From Solanum dulcamara (taxonomy: Eukaryota; Streptophyta; Magnoliopsida; Solanales; Solanaceae), in contig NC_077241.1 of assembly GCF_947179165.1 (NCBI RefSeq), forward strand, positions 29,755,246 to 29,819,245: a stretch of 64,000 nt of DNA, in the 5' to 3' direction. The notes under the pieces were generated by a model, which had not been told where the DNA came from, did no database searches, and was given only the letters and a program-made list of their open reading frames with translations. Shown here piece by piece: positions 33,615 to 46,086 of the stretch. Both the position numbers and the translations under genes were made by a program. The stretch's first letter is position 1. Each line of letters begins with the position of its first letter.

Positions 33615-36584
33615 TGTTACACCCCACCCTTTTTAAACTCATAATATCTCATAAGTTCCTTGGACATTATCACATGAGCCGGATATGCTACGACACTATC
33701 AAACAACTCTAAGCAAAATGAGAATGTGATGCCTCATAGTAGGGAAGGTTGTAAATAGGGTTATGAGAAGTCGGAAGAAGTTGGAGGCCAAGTAAGGAGT
33801 CGTGGGACTCGACTTACCTATGTAAGTTACTAACTTAGAAGTCCTACACACTTAAGATACTTGAGTACCATCGATTTTAAGTAGAAAGTATTACACGGGT
33901 TCTTAAAATAAGACGAGATAACGAACCCACGAGGAAGAGAAAAAGACGACATGTGGCAGCCTAGGAAGGCGACACGTGGCAGCACCTCAAGCAAGTAGGT
34001 GGCCTAATAAGTGCTAGACACGTGTCACCCTATGGGGCTGACACATGTCACCTCCAAATCCACCCTATATATGTATGTTAAGTGACTAAGGAATTCATTC
34101 CTTATCTTAAAACTTAGCCAAAAGCTGAAAAAGCTTGAGAGCAAAGGAACATAGCTACGGATGGCTCTTTTTCAAGGTAAGTTCCAATTTTCCTTCGTGA
34201 ATTAATTATCTATGGTGTTCATCAACACGTGGTGGTGTAATTATGTATCTTACGATGTCTACAGAATTAATTCTTCAGCTGGGAACTTGAGAGAAAGTTG
34301 AAAGAACAAAGAGGGAAAACGTTAAAAACTAGTTAACAAACCCGTTTTTGGAGGGGTTAATTGTTAGTAATATTGGTATAACGTCTTGTGTATATCTTCG
34401 TTTTGGGTGATTAAATATGTTTTGGAAATTTATTTCATAAGTCTATAACTTTCATTTATACTTTAAAATCCAATTTTGATTTTAGCTTCTCGAAAAAGGG
34501 TGATGAAGTATAGAGGAGGTACTGCCCAGATTTCGGTTTTTGAAATCTCACACGGATTGCCGTTGGTGTTTTGGGCATATCATTTTGTACAAAATTGATG
34601 TAGGGTTTATTCAAAATTGTATGCTACCCTAAGATACATGTATATAACTTTCATGAAGGAAGTAAATCTTGTTTCCCTCCATTACCCCTTCGAAACAAAG
34701 CGACAAGGTAAAACAGTAAGCTGTCCAAAATTCACGTTTTGATAGTTTTAAGTGAGTTGTTGCTGCAGGGGTGTAATGTATTGTTGCAGGGCCTAAATGC
34801 ATTCTAAAAGGGATGTGTATGCTTCTGGTTGCAGCCACACGACCCCTCATTGCTATAATGAAAGGCGTTACAAAATAAAGGCTAGATGCCCTATTGGGAT
34901 ATCGTATTATTGAATAAGTCGTTCGGAGTTTATGTTGTATATTGTTGGTGTGGATTACTTAAACATATGCTGCAGGTTGTTGTTGTTGGTTGGTTGTAGG
35001 TCTTAGGGACCTAATTGAAAATTTTGATAGGGCACATTATAGGGGAGGTGCTGCCCAATTTTCGTTAATGCCTTAATAAACTAAAGAACTAGTCGTGGAA
35101 ACTACTAAGGAAATAGATTCCATTAATACTAAGGTTTAACCTAAGATGTTGGAAAGCTAAGAGTAATTGATATTCGTATTACTTTCATATTGAATAGGTT
35201 CAGAGGAAAACGAGACGAGCAGGATAAAGAGTAACTCCCAAGAGGTATGTGAAGCTTCTCTTGGTATGTTTTTGGTATAGGTATGTAAAGCCTATCTTTT
35301 CTTTTTTGGCATGTCTTAGATGAAAGCAGGATATGATATGAGCTTTGGGGGTTAATTCCATTCCCAGGTTCTGAATATGACTTCAGGACCCTCACTCACT
35401 TTTGAATATTAAACTTTAAAGTAGTAAGCTGCTATCCTCGAGTCTTCTATATGACTGTATAACAATTGATTCGACTAAACTCTTGTTTGTAAGAAAAAAA
35501 GGCTCTGAGATAATCAATGCTTGAACTGCTATAAGATATTTCACATTGGCATACGTCTAAGATTTCTAAAAACTCTTTTTTATATAGTCCTTAGTGACAG
35601 TTAGAGAGTATACGTCAGATACTTTTTGCCCTGATCCCCAGGTGATGGTTCACTTGATGACTTCATTGAGTCTCAGATAATGATTTAAACAGTGTTTTGT
35701 TTCTCACTACTCTAATCGGGTATACTGTAACCCTTCTTTCACCGAGTCCCGGGTTGGGTCCGTTACTGTGCACACTTCACTGCATTGTCCATCGAGCCCT
35801 TCACTAGAGGGTCAGGTATGTATGTATATATATATGATGATGATGTGTTGTAATAAAGTGATGATAGCGCGGGGCCTGAAACTGATACTACAGATATGAT
35901 TCACCAGATCCCTGAAAGGGCCGGCTATATTGTATAATTTGAGCATGCATACTTTTATGACTCACAGAGTACAGGTACAAGTTTCCAATTTTGATAGTTT
36001 ATCCCCTGTTTCTCTACTTCAGATATGCTTCCAGTTGTATTATGTTATATTTTACATACTCAGTACATATGTCATACTGACCCCATTTCTTCGGGGGGCT
36101 GCGTTTCATGCCCGCAAGTATAGGTAGGGGTTTTGGGAGTCCGTCAGCTTAGGATTCCTCTTAGCTCAGCTGGAAGGGGATCCATTATAGTGGAGCCTAG
36201 TTTTGGCACAAGCCACTAATGTATATAATCATTTTATTTATTCAAGGGTACGGCGGGGGCCCTATCTTGCCATATGTTGTCATTATTATTTTTTGACGTC
36301 TGCAGACATATATATGTGGGTTGTGTATGCCATTTTGATTCAGCTGGGTCTACCTGATATATGATATATGTGATTATGTTATGGCAGCCTTGTCGGCTTG
36401 TGTGCCCTGTCATGTTGTGATACAAATGAAAAGGGCTGTAGGTGTATGAAAATATTATCGCCCGGTAGGGCTCTGTTAGATGATATTGTCTTATTTACGA
36501 TTCAATGTGACCACAGCTAATAGATATGTATACGGGGGGTCTAGGTCGGACCCCAGTCGTGGCCTACGGGGTTTGGTAGGGATA
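33615..36584 (+). mobile_element. X, middle LTR
   Basis: This 2,970-bp LTR serves as 3' LTR for internal 1 (polypurine tract at 33601-33614) and 5' LTR for internal 2 (PBS at 36589). It lacks about 90-100 bases of promoter present in the other two X LTRs: near 33990-34003 the double palindrome and one G-box are gone, leaving a short remnant between CTCAAGCAAG and CCTAATAAG. Its end is degraded to GGTAGGGATA. Confidence 0.9.
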
Positions 36585-36588
36585 GAAG

Positions 36589-36600
36589 TGGTATTAGAGC
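36589..36600 (+). promoter_or_regulatory. Primer-binding site, X internal region 2, one mismatch
   Basis: TGGTATTAGAGC differs at one base from the perfect initiator tRNA-Met complement found in the other elements. It probably decayed after insertion. Confidence 0.88.
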
Positions 36601-38683
36601 AGTTCATCCTCGGAGTGTCTGCAGACTGTGTCTAGTAGAGTCTTGTTTATCGATGTGTTGCGCGCCATATCTATAAACAGGAAGCTACAAGACATTTAGG
36701 GTGTTACCTTTCTTCTACATATAAGATCGTGCTTTAGATCCGAGTCATAGGAAAATTCCTTATACTAACCTTGGATCTTTATAGAAGGACGACATCAACC
36801 GAAGGAAGTAATTGACGATATGGAAAGTTACGAAGCATGCAGGTAAGTAAAGTAAAGCCACAGAAGATATCTGTTTGGTAAGGTATTGAACTAATATAGA
36901 AATGTAAAGTTTAAACCTGAAAGAAAGGAAAACAGGAAATTCCACAAATGCAGTTAGAAGTTGGACATACGAGGTAAGTCCAGTATCTTTATATTATTAT
37001 TAATATTGAAAGCCCTGTGTGGCTGCGGTGTAAGATGATATTAAAAGCCTTGTGCGGCTGTGATGGGATATGAATATATATATGTGTTGGACCTGTGAGG
37101 CGTTGTTGGTATTTTCTGCGTGTAGGTTATGGGATAGCAAGAAGTGTAGAGGAAACTATACCGAAGTTTTTCCAGAACAGGGAAAAGGAAATGAAACATA
37201 GATTTTTGAGATGTTTGAGAAGTTGATACCAAGTACCCCTACTATGTTCAACTAAAGCTGTAAGAGGTACCCTTCAGGTCGTCTATAAGGGGCACCCTTT
37301 TCACTTGAAGAATTTTGTTTCGAAGGAACAAAAGCTTATTTAAGTAGTAAAGTTCAGACTACGGTATTTCCATCCATATTTGCACCGTAGGAATATAAAT
37401 AGAGGGCTCAGGGTGAATGATAAGATGTCCCGCGAATGAGTTTCACTCTTTTTGGAAAAAAAATACCAAGCCCTTAACTCCTATTGTAAATTAGATGAGT
37501 TGTTCATAACTCGAACATAAACTCGGAATGAGACCAGGAGGGTCAAGTATTAAAATGAGTACTGTGATGTTTCAGAGATTTTGGGTTCTTTTAACAATGG
37601 TTGAAAAATGATTTATGATAACAGTTTATAGTTCTCCACCGACTAATTGGGGAAAGAACTTCTAATAGAAGTACCTCAAAGAGATGTCAGGAACTGAATA
37701 AGAATACGAACTAAAAGAGGGATATCAATATGTAAGTATGAATTATACAGTGTGATACAATTATAGAGGGATAAAGTAGGACCACTAGTTAGGCGCACCT
37801 GGTTTACATTGATTAAGTTAAAAGCCTGTGTTGAGCACGTAGTAAGAGTATGGAGCTTAAGATATAAATAAATGACGCGTGTACACAATGTTGCCCCAAA
37901 AATAGTGGAACCCTTACGGGATGAGGACGACAAACCTAAGGAATAAATGGCACAACTTCCATTCATCCCAAGAAACAAAGGATACAGGTTGGGACAAAGC
38001 CACTACTTCAAGAAAACCTAGAATAGTTATCGTCAGAATACTAGTACTGCCTAATTGAAATTGGAACGACTACAAGTACAAACAGAGGAAAGTACGAGTA
38101 CCCTCTGAAGGGGGGAAGTTAATGAGAAAATGGCAAAAGTAAGGTGAAGGCAATCGATATGGAAATATATTTGAGATGGGCGTCTAAACTTCGATAAGAT
38201 ATCTTGCCGAACTAAGTTAGAAAGGTCCGGAAGCTACCAATAATTGGATGGAAGCCAGAATGCTACATAAAGCAGCAATAAGAAGTTCTGACGAGACCCT
38301 GAACAACATAACACTAGAAGGTGGCTGCGTATAAAAACAAAAGAGTGTAACCATGAAAGGATATCAATCAACTTAAGAGACATTACAAAGGATAATGACA
38401 GCATGCTAGACCAAAAGCCAAAATGTTAGTTATAGAGTTAGTCGCAAATGATGTTGCAATAGATAAATAATCAAAGAAAAAGAAATAGAAACCCTCCTGT
38501 GGTAGAAAATGAGGAGAACACAAAGTGAATGAAGGATTGTGGAGCTAAAGGTCTATGCCGATACTGGAAGCAAGATAATAGGTGAAAGGACAGGGCAAAA
38601 CATAAAGACTCGTGAGACACCGTTGAGGTAAATCTAGAGCTAAGTCGAGTGCCCCAAACATTATGGCAAGGATTACAATGAAA

Positions 38684-38799
38684 TGCGACATGGAGACTTC
38701 CTAGGAAGGTCACCCATCCTAATATTACTCTCGCCCCAGCATGCTTAACTTCAAAATTTTGATGGAACTTAATGCATTAATGCTGGTGTGATCGCACGA
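38684..38799 (-). other. 5S rRNA-derived segment inside X internal region 2
   Basis: The reverse complement aligns over nearly the full plant 5S rRNA and is better preserved than the copy at 31381: the box A region reads AGTTAAGCATGCTGGGG and the box C region TTAGGATGGGTGACC. It sits at the same place in the internal region as the first copy (about 2.1 kb after the LTR), so a single capture preceded the duplication of the internals. Confidence 0.87.
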
Positions 38800-39624
38800 C
38801 ATGGAGGAATCTTAACTAGCGACGGAGATACGATATGAGATTATGTACCCAGAGTACTATAAGATACGTTAAGGCAATTATAACAAGGGCTTAAGCAAAA
38901 CAAGAAGGATTAGCTAATTGCTAACTGACGACGTACTCAAATGCCACAGCTCTTCAACATAGAACCAGTTAATGAGAGGAAAACCGCAGAATGACTATAT
39001 GGGCCAGTGGGTGAGGGAATTTTGACACCACTTAGTAGCCAACTCTGAGGGCGAAAAAGCAGAACCCAAAAGGTAAGGGTACCGGATGATATAATTTATG
39101 AATGATAGGAAGCAGTGCCCAAGGTCAAAAATTTCACAATATGACCAGGACTACAAGACTCACTTCGCACTCCAGCGCTAGATGAATCTGGAGGGAATGT
39201 TACTTGTAGATTAACAATATTAGTCCCTGCCTCTTCGATAAAAGGTTATCTACTCCACCGAGAAAGTGTAAAATTGTAGAGTAAAAGAGTGGTAGGACCT
39301 TACGGAGTCCCTATAGCTATTATTCCAAGCAAAGAAGCCCAAGTTATAATTAACTACCGAGAGATACAAAGATAGGTTAAGCCAAACTATCGAGATAGAA
39401 TTGGTACTTTGGGTGACATAATACATGGCCACGATTGGGCAAAATATCTCCCCAACATCGCATGTAGGATAAGGGAGAAAAAGATAAGGTAAAACATGAA
39501 GACTAGCAGGATAATGCTAGGATACTTCTTGTACCCTCTCGTCATTTTGTAAGGGAGAAAATGACTCAGGGTAATATGTCTAGAGGGTTACAAGTGGGGT
39601 AAGGAAAGTGGTGAAAGAGTTTAA

Positions 39625-39957
39625 ATGAAACTGGCAGAACTAACTAGTTACTACAGGATGACGAACTTATATGCCAAAATTCCTTCGCAATTATACCATA
39701 TCATGTTAGACAAAGCACAGAATGACTACGAGAGCCATTATATGAGGGGACTACAACATTATTTGGTAGCCAACCCTAAGGATTGGGGAAAAAAAGGACA
39801 GAAGGACCCAAAAGATCGAATGTATGTTAAAGTTCTGAAAAGAGTCGAGAAGGACTATACGAGGCTAACGAATCAGCTCATTTCCTTTCAAACAAAACCA
39901 CCTATGCAGCTGGAACTAGGTGAAGTTATAGGACAAGAAAGTAATAAGGTTCCATGA
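39625..39957 (+). pseudogene. 110-codon open frame of unknown nature in X internal region 2
   Basis: It is an uninterrupted frame encoding a soluble, Lys- and Tyr-rich product with no membrane segment or recognisable motif. The collinear frame in internal region 1 (32323-32535) is cut to 70 codons by a frame change and stop. It lies just before the dead integrase, where the N-terminal part of integrase would be expected, but I cannot align it to that domain. It is most likely a decayed piece of polyprotein that happens to be open; a captured host exon is the alternative. Confidence 0.35.
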
Positions 39958-40752
39958 GGTTTCCTCAACTAATATCTCAAATAAAGGGACTTCAATTATG
40001 ATTAACGTCTAGAGATCAGTCCAAGAAGAGGTCGAGAGCACCGAAAGGCCTTTGTACCACATTTTCAATGGGCTGATGAATAGGCTGAGCATACTATCAA
40101 CTGCTAGAAAATATATTGCGAGCTTATGAGGATGGCTTTAAGTTAAGCTAGGTCTACCATCCACCACTTATTGAGTTTACCTACGAGAAGGGCTCTCATT
40201 CCGGTATTTAGATGACCCCCCTACAAGATGTTGTAAGGCAGAGTATATGAGTCCCCCTGTTGGGGAAAAGACTAAGCCGGTAGGCCGAACAGGATTAAGT
40301 AAACTATTGACTAACAACCCAGAGTCGGCACAAATGGTATACAGATAATCAACATCGATATACAGAGTGCAAATTGATGATTGGATGTTCATAATGGAGT
40401 CACCCAAAAAAGGGAACTTAACCCAAAATATATTAGACTGTATCAAGTTACTCATAAGATGGGAAACGTGGTGGGTAAGTTGAGCTTACCACCTCACTTG
40501 GAAACTATAAGCCAAGTCCATCAAATAAGAATGCTTCACAAAGGTAGTGATGAGCCACGCAGGGTATATTCCATAGATAAGGTCCAGGAGATAGAATCCT
40601 ATGAGGCAAAACCTATTGCCATATTAGATCGGCAAACTGGAAGATTGTAGTTAAGACGTGCCTTCTAGCAAGATATGATAGAAAAAACAAAACTAGAAAG
40701 AGGATGATCGGGGAACTGAAGAGAACATAAAATACAAGTATCCGCACCTGTA
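39952..40752 (+). pseudogene. Integrase with chromodomain-like tail, X internal 2 (dead)
   Basis: It has the same blocks as the copy at 32650: an ISNKGT sequence where the family has ISDRGT (second catalytic Asp replaced by Asn), a stop before RSVQEEV, the EFTYEKG region, a GPY/F-like segment open at 40381-40650, and a KYPHL tail. It is inactive because of stops and the lost catalytic residue. Confidence 0.8.
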
Positions 40753-40901
40753 ACCGATATTTATAGGTAACCCCGACTCCTGAAACATGTATATGAAGTA
40801 CTTGTAGGGAAGTATGTGTTAAGAAGATCGCAAAGAATCTCCCTACGATTTGTATAAGGTACTAAGAGGAGTTTTGTTTAACATTCGGGGATGAATGTTC
40901 T

Positions 40902-40915
40902 AAAGGGGGGAAGGA
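40902..40915 (+). promoter_or_regulatory. Polypurine tract of X internal region 2
   Basis: AAAGGGGGGAAGGA lies directly before the LTR start at 40916, identical to the tract at 33601-33614. Confidence 0.93.
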
Positions 40916-43900
40916 TGTTACACCCCACCATTTTTAAACTCGGAATGTCTCATAAGTTCCTTGGACATTATCATGTGAGCCGGATATGCTACGACACTAT
41001 AAAACAACTCCAAGGAAAGGAGAATGTGATACCCCATAGTAGGGAAGGTTGGAAATAGGATTATGAGAAGTCAGAAGAAGTTGGAGGCCAAGTAAGGAGT
41101 CGTGGGACTCGACTTACCTACGTAAGTTACTAACTTAGAAGTCCTACACACTTAAGATACTTGCGTACCATCGAGCTTAAGTAGCAAGTATTACACGGGT
41201 TCTTAAAATAAAATGAGATTACGAACCCACGAAGAAGAGAAAAAGATGACACATGGCAGCCTAGGAAGGCAACACGTGGCAGCACCTCAAGCAAGCAGGT
41301 GACCCACCTGCTTGGGGTCAAGTAGGTGACCCACCTGCTTAGGGGAGATGGACCCCACTGCCACGTGGCAGCACCCTATTGACAGCATGCATACGTGGCC
41401 CAATAAGTGCTAGACACATGTCACCCTATGGGGCTAACACATGTCACTCCAAAGCCACCCTATATATGTATGTTAAGTGACTAAGGAATTCATTCCTTAT
41501 CTTAAAACTTAGTCAAAAACTGAAAAAGCTTGAGAGCAAAGGAACATAGCTACGGATGGCTCCTTTTCAAGGTAAGTTCTAATTTTCCTCCGTAAATTAA
41601 TTATCTACGGTGTTCATCAACATGTAGAGGTGTATATATGTATCTTACGATGTCTACGGAATTAATTCTTCAGCTGGGAACTTGAGAGAAAGTTGAAATA
41701 ACAAAGAGGGAAAACGTTAACAACTAGTTAACAAACCTATTTTTGGAGGGGACAGTAGTTAGTAATATTGGTATAACTTCTTTTTTATAGATTAGTTTTG
41801 GGTGATTAAATATGTTTTCGAAAGGTATTTCATAGGTATATAACTTTCATTTAGACCTTAAAATCCAGTTTTTCTTTTAGATTCTCCAAAAAGGGTGATG
41901 AAGCGTAGAGGAGGTACTGCCCAGATTTCGGTTTTAGAAATCTTACACCTATTGTTGTTGGTGTTTTGGGCATATCTTTTTGTAAAAATTTGATGTAGGG
42001 ATGATTTGAAATTTTATGCGACCCTAAAACATATGTATATAACTTTCATGAAGGACGTAAATCCTATTTCCCTCCATTACCCCTTCGAAACAAAGCGATA
42101 AGGTAAAATAGTAAGTTGTCCAGAATTCACGTTTTGATAGTTTTGAGTGAGTTGTTGCTTCAGGGGTGTAATGTATTGTTACAGGGACCAAATGCATTCT
42201 AAAAAGGGTGTTGATGTTTCTGGTTGCATCCACATGACCCCTTATGTTGTATAATGAAAGGCGTTATAGAATAAAGACTAGACGCCCTATTTTGATATCG
42301 TCTTTTTGAATGAGTCATTTGGAGTTTATGTTGTATATTGTTGGTGTGGATTACTTAAGCATATGCTACAGGTTATTGTTGTTGGTTGGTTGTAGGTCTT
42401 AGGGACCTAATTGGAAATTTGGATAGAGCACATTATAGGGGAGGTGCTGCCCAATTTTTATTAACACCTTAACAAACTAAAGAACTAGTCGAGGAAACGA
42501 CTAAGGAAATAGATTCCATTTATACTAAGGTGCAACCTAAGATGCTGGAAAGCTAAGAGTAGTTGATATTCGTATTACTTTCATATTGAATAGGTTCATA
42601 GGACGACGGGACGAGCAGGATAAAGAGTAACTCCCAAGAGGTATGTGAAGCTTCTCTTGGTATGTTTTGGGTATAGGTATGTAAAGCCTATCTTTTCTCT
42701 TTTGGCATGTCTTAGATGTAAGCAGGATATGATATGAGCTTTGGGGGTAATTCTATTTCCAGGTTCTGAATATGACATCAGGACCCTCACTCACTTTTGA
42801 ATATTAAACTTTAAAGTAGTAAGCTACTATCCTCGAGTCTTCTATATGACTGTATAACAATTGATTCGACTAAACTCTTGTTTGTAAAAAAGAAAGGCTC
42901 TGAGATAATCAATGGTCGGACTGCTATAAGATATCTCACATTGGCATACGTCTAAGATTTATAAAAACTCCTTTTTACATAGTCCTTAGTGACAGATAGA
43001 GAGTATACGTCAGATACTTTCTGCCCTGATCCCCAAGTGATGGTTCACTTGATGACTTCATTAAGTCTCAGATAATGATTTAAACAGTGTTTTGTTTCTC
43101 ACTACTCTAATCGGGTATACTGTAACCCTTCTTTCACCGAGTCCCGGGTTGGGTCCGTTACTGTGCACACTTCACTGCATTGTCCACCGAGCCCTTCACT
43201 AGAGGGTCAGGTATGTATGTATATATATATGATGATGATGTGTTGTAATAGGGTGATGATAGCGCAGGGCCTGATACTGATACTACATATATGATTCACC
43301 GGATCCCTGAAAGGGCTGGCTATATTTTATAATTTGAGCATGCATGCTTTTATGACTAATAGAGTATAGGTACAGGTTTCTAATTCTGATAGTTTATCCC
43401 CTGTTTCTCTACTTCAGATATGCTTCAAGTTGTATTATGTTATGTTTTACATACTCAGTACATATGTCGTACTGAACCCCTTTCTTTGGGGGCTGCGTTT
43501 CATGCCTGCAGGTATAGGTATGGGTTTTGGGAGACCATCAGCTTAGGATTCTACTTAACTCAGCTGGAAGAGGCTCCATTGTATTGGAGCCTAGTTTTGG
43601 CACTAGCCACTGATGTATATCATTTTATTTATTCAAGGGTACGACAGGGGCTCTATCCCACCATATGTTATTATTATTTTTAGAGGTCTGTAGACATGTA
43701 TATGTTGGTTGTGTATGTCAGTTTGATTCAGCTGGTTCTACCTGATATATGATATATGTGATTATGTTATGGTAGCCTGTCGTCTTGCGTGCCCTATCAT
43801 TTTGTGATACAAATAAAAAAGGCTATACGTTTATGAAAATGTTATCGCCCGATAGGGCTCTGTTACATGATATTATCTTATTTATGATTCAATGTGACCA

Positions 43901-43971
43901 CAGCTAATAGATATGTATACGGGGGGTCCAGCTCGGACCCCAGTCGCGGCCTACGGGGTTAGGTCGTGACA
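40916..43971 (+). mobile_element. X, last LTR
   Basis: This 3,056-bp LTR begins TGTTACACCCC and ends GGTCGTGACA, followed by the right ATAGG duplication (43972-43976). The promoter has a perfect 23-base palindrome at 41292-41314 (arms CAAGCAGGTG and CACCTGCTTG), a second near-perfect one at 41319-41341, G-boxes, and a TATA run near 41461. It is the best reference copy of this LTR lineage in the window. Confidence 0.92.
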
Positions 43972-46086
43972 ATAGGCTCTTAAAGTAAGATGAGATTACG
44001 AACCCATAAAAAGAAAGCAAATAGGTGACAAGTAGGTGACGCACCTACTTGGACAAAGTAGGTGACTCACCTACTTGGGGTGGACCCCACATTGCCACGT
44101 GGCAGCCATGGATTGGAAGCATGGATTAGGTGGCACCCTAGGGGGATACCATGTGTCACCCCTAGGGTATGCCTCATGTAACACCCTAAGGAAGGCTATA
44201 TATACTTAGTCTTATGACTAAGACTTCATTTTCCATCTTTTTTACACTCAGAAAAAAGATGAGAAATATTGAGGAGGAGGGAAAGGAGCTATGGCATCCA
44301 TGGTTTTGAGGTGAGCTTCCTAATTTTTCTCCGTGAATTAATTATCTAAGATATTCCTCGATCATGTAGAGGTGTATATATGAACCTTATGATGACTAAG
44401 GAGTCATTTCTTCAGTTGTACACTTGGAAGAATTGGTGAGAAACTTGAGAGAAAGAAGAGAGGAGAGCTACGGCCTAGGGGCTACCAAGGTAAGCCTCTG
44501 AGCTTCGCTCCATAAATTAATTATCTAAGGTATCCTACAATTAATTGAGGGTGTTAATAATGTAAATTTTCTGTTTGTAGCATCATCAAAAGGGTAACAA
44601 AGAGTCCGCTAAGTTTCTGCGCGATTAAGTAACATCCGAGGCGAGTTTTGGCGAGTTCTAGCAAGGTAAGGTTCCTCCTTTCAAATTAAAGTTAATGATG
44701 TTGTTACAGGGCAGATTAAATTTTTTAAATGAGGTTGGAAGTAGGAAAAATGCATAAGTATGCTGGACATTGTAAGTGAATGAAATTGAAGTCGTTCTAG
44801 TCGAGTTATAGTTGTTAAGGTTGCATAGTAGTGTTGTGATTGTGGAATTGTATTTGAAGATGGTTTTATGTTGTGTTTCAGGGATGGAATATGGGTCAAA
44901 ATAGGTGTGGCTACTTCTGGTTGCAGCCACCTAACCCTCTGTTCTGCGCAGTTAAAGATTTTACGAATTAACGATTGAAAACCTTATTTTTATATCATGG
45001 TTTTGGACGAGTTGTTTGGGACTTATTTTGTGTAGTGTTGAAGTGGTATAATTGTGTATTGGCTATTGTTTGTGGTTGTTGGTTGGTTGTACTAATTGAA
45101 GTTTTAATTGGGAGTTTGGATAGGGCGAGTTATAAAGGAGATGTTGCCCGAATTCCGTTAACATCTAACTAACTAATAGACTAGTCGAGAGTAGTCGAAA
45201 AAGGCAAATAAGAAATTGGTTCCTATGGGTAATTGGTGGTAGAATTACAAACTGGAAAGTCGAAGGTCACTAAACTTAGTATTACTTTCGTGCTAAATAG
45301 GTTAAAGGAGTAACGAAGCAAGCTTGGATGCGAGTAATCCATAATAGGTATGTAAAGCTTATCTCTTCCTTTCTTTTGGCATGTCTTCAAGTTAAGTAAT
45401 GAATGATATGAGCTTGAAGGTAAATCTACTCATAAATGCCAAGTGTAAATCACAGTCATTATTTACTCCTTGATGAAAGCACTCTTACAGTAATTGAACT
45501 AGGGCTTCTCAAGCCTTGCATACATTAGGAAGTGATGAGTATGTAAAGCTATCCTTCCTTTCACTTGGCGTGTATTAGTCTTAAGTATGATGTGCATATG
45601 AAATGTGGGGACAAATCTACTCATGAAGCTCCGAATATGATTCACAACTCCTACCTACTTCTTAAAGTGAGAGTTTCTATGCTAATTGAGTTAGTGTCTC
45701 TCACTGTCTCCTAGATGATGAAACATAGAGGGTATGTAAGACATAACTCTTCTTTTCTCTTGGCATGTCTTAGCCATAAGTGGATGGTATATGCAATGCA
45801 GGTATAATTCCATTCATATAACCCCGAGTACGGTTCTTAAATCTTATTCACTTCTTGATATTAGAACTTCTGCGATAGTTGAGTTACTGTCTTGTAAGCC
45901 TTTTACGTGATGAAATGTAGTACACGTGAAGCTTATCCCTTCCCTCTCTTGAAATAGTTTAATGTAAGTGGAATGATGTATGATATGAGTTAGAGGTAAT
46001 TCTATTTGTAGGTTGCGGGCATAACTCATGACTTGTACTCACCTTTGAATTATAAGGGTCTTAAAGTAGTTGAACTACGACCCTCG
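43972..46086 (+). mobile_element. Element G, 3' LTR, part 2 of 3
   Basis: It resumes G's 3' LTR after X, from the sequence equivalent to 14150 of the 5' LTR up to the sequence equivalent to about 16450. It has one copy of the promoter block that is doubled in the 5' LTR, with a single TATA box near 44198. ~190-bp repeats are visible at about 45370-45960. It is interrupted at 46086 by element K; CCTCG at 46082-46086 is the left duplication. Confidence 0.9.

Larger units (their letters stand above)
36585..40915 (+). mobile_element. X internal region 2 (non-coding, chromovirus-derived)
   Basis: At 4,331 bp it is collinear with internal region 1 and nearly the same length. It has the same leader, a reverse 5S-like insert (38684-38799), a longer open frame (39625-39957), a dead integrase (39952-40752) and a polypurine tract (40902-40915). 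No gag or reverse transcriptase is recognisable. Confidence 0.86.
20389..43971 (+). mobile_element. Composite X: LTR-internal-LTR-internal-LTR in one target duplication
   Basis: This 23.6-kb insertion sits in G's 3' LTR and is flanked by ATAGG on both sides. It has three LTRs (20389-29284 including a nested insertion, 33615-36584, 40916-43971) and two internal regions of 4,330 and 4,331 bp in the same orientation. Each internal region begins with a PBS and ends with a polypurine tract. A single outer duplication means the array sits as one unit; unequal recombination between LTRs of two allelic or sister copies is the usual explanation. The internals differ by roughly 2-3 % where I compared them. 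Confidence 0.9.

Noticed and set aside
41292..41341. MicroRNA precursor hairpin
   Set aside because: Short symmetrical palindromes upstream of the TATA box would not be transcribed as part of the LTR transcript; a protein-binding or structural DNA role fits better.
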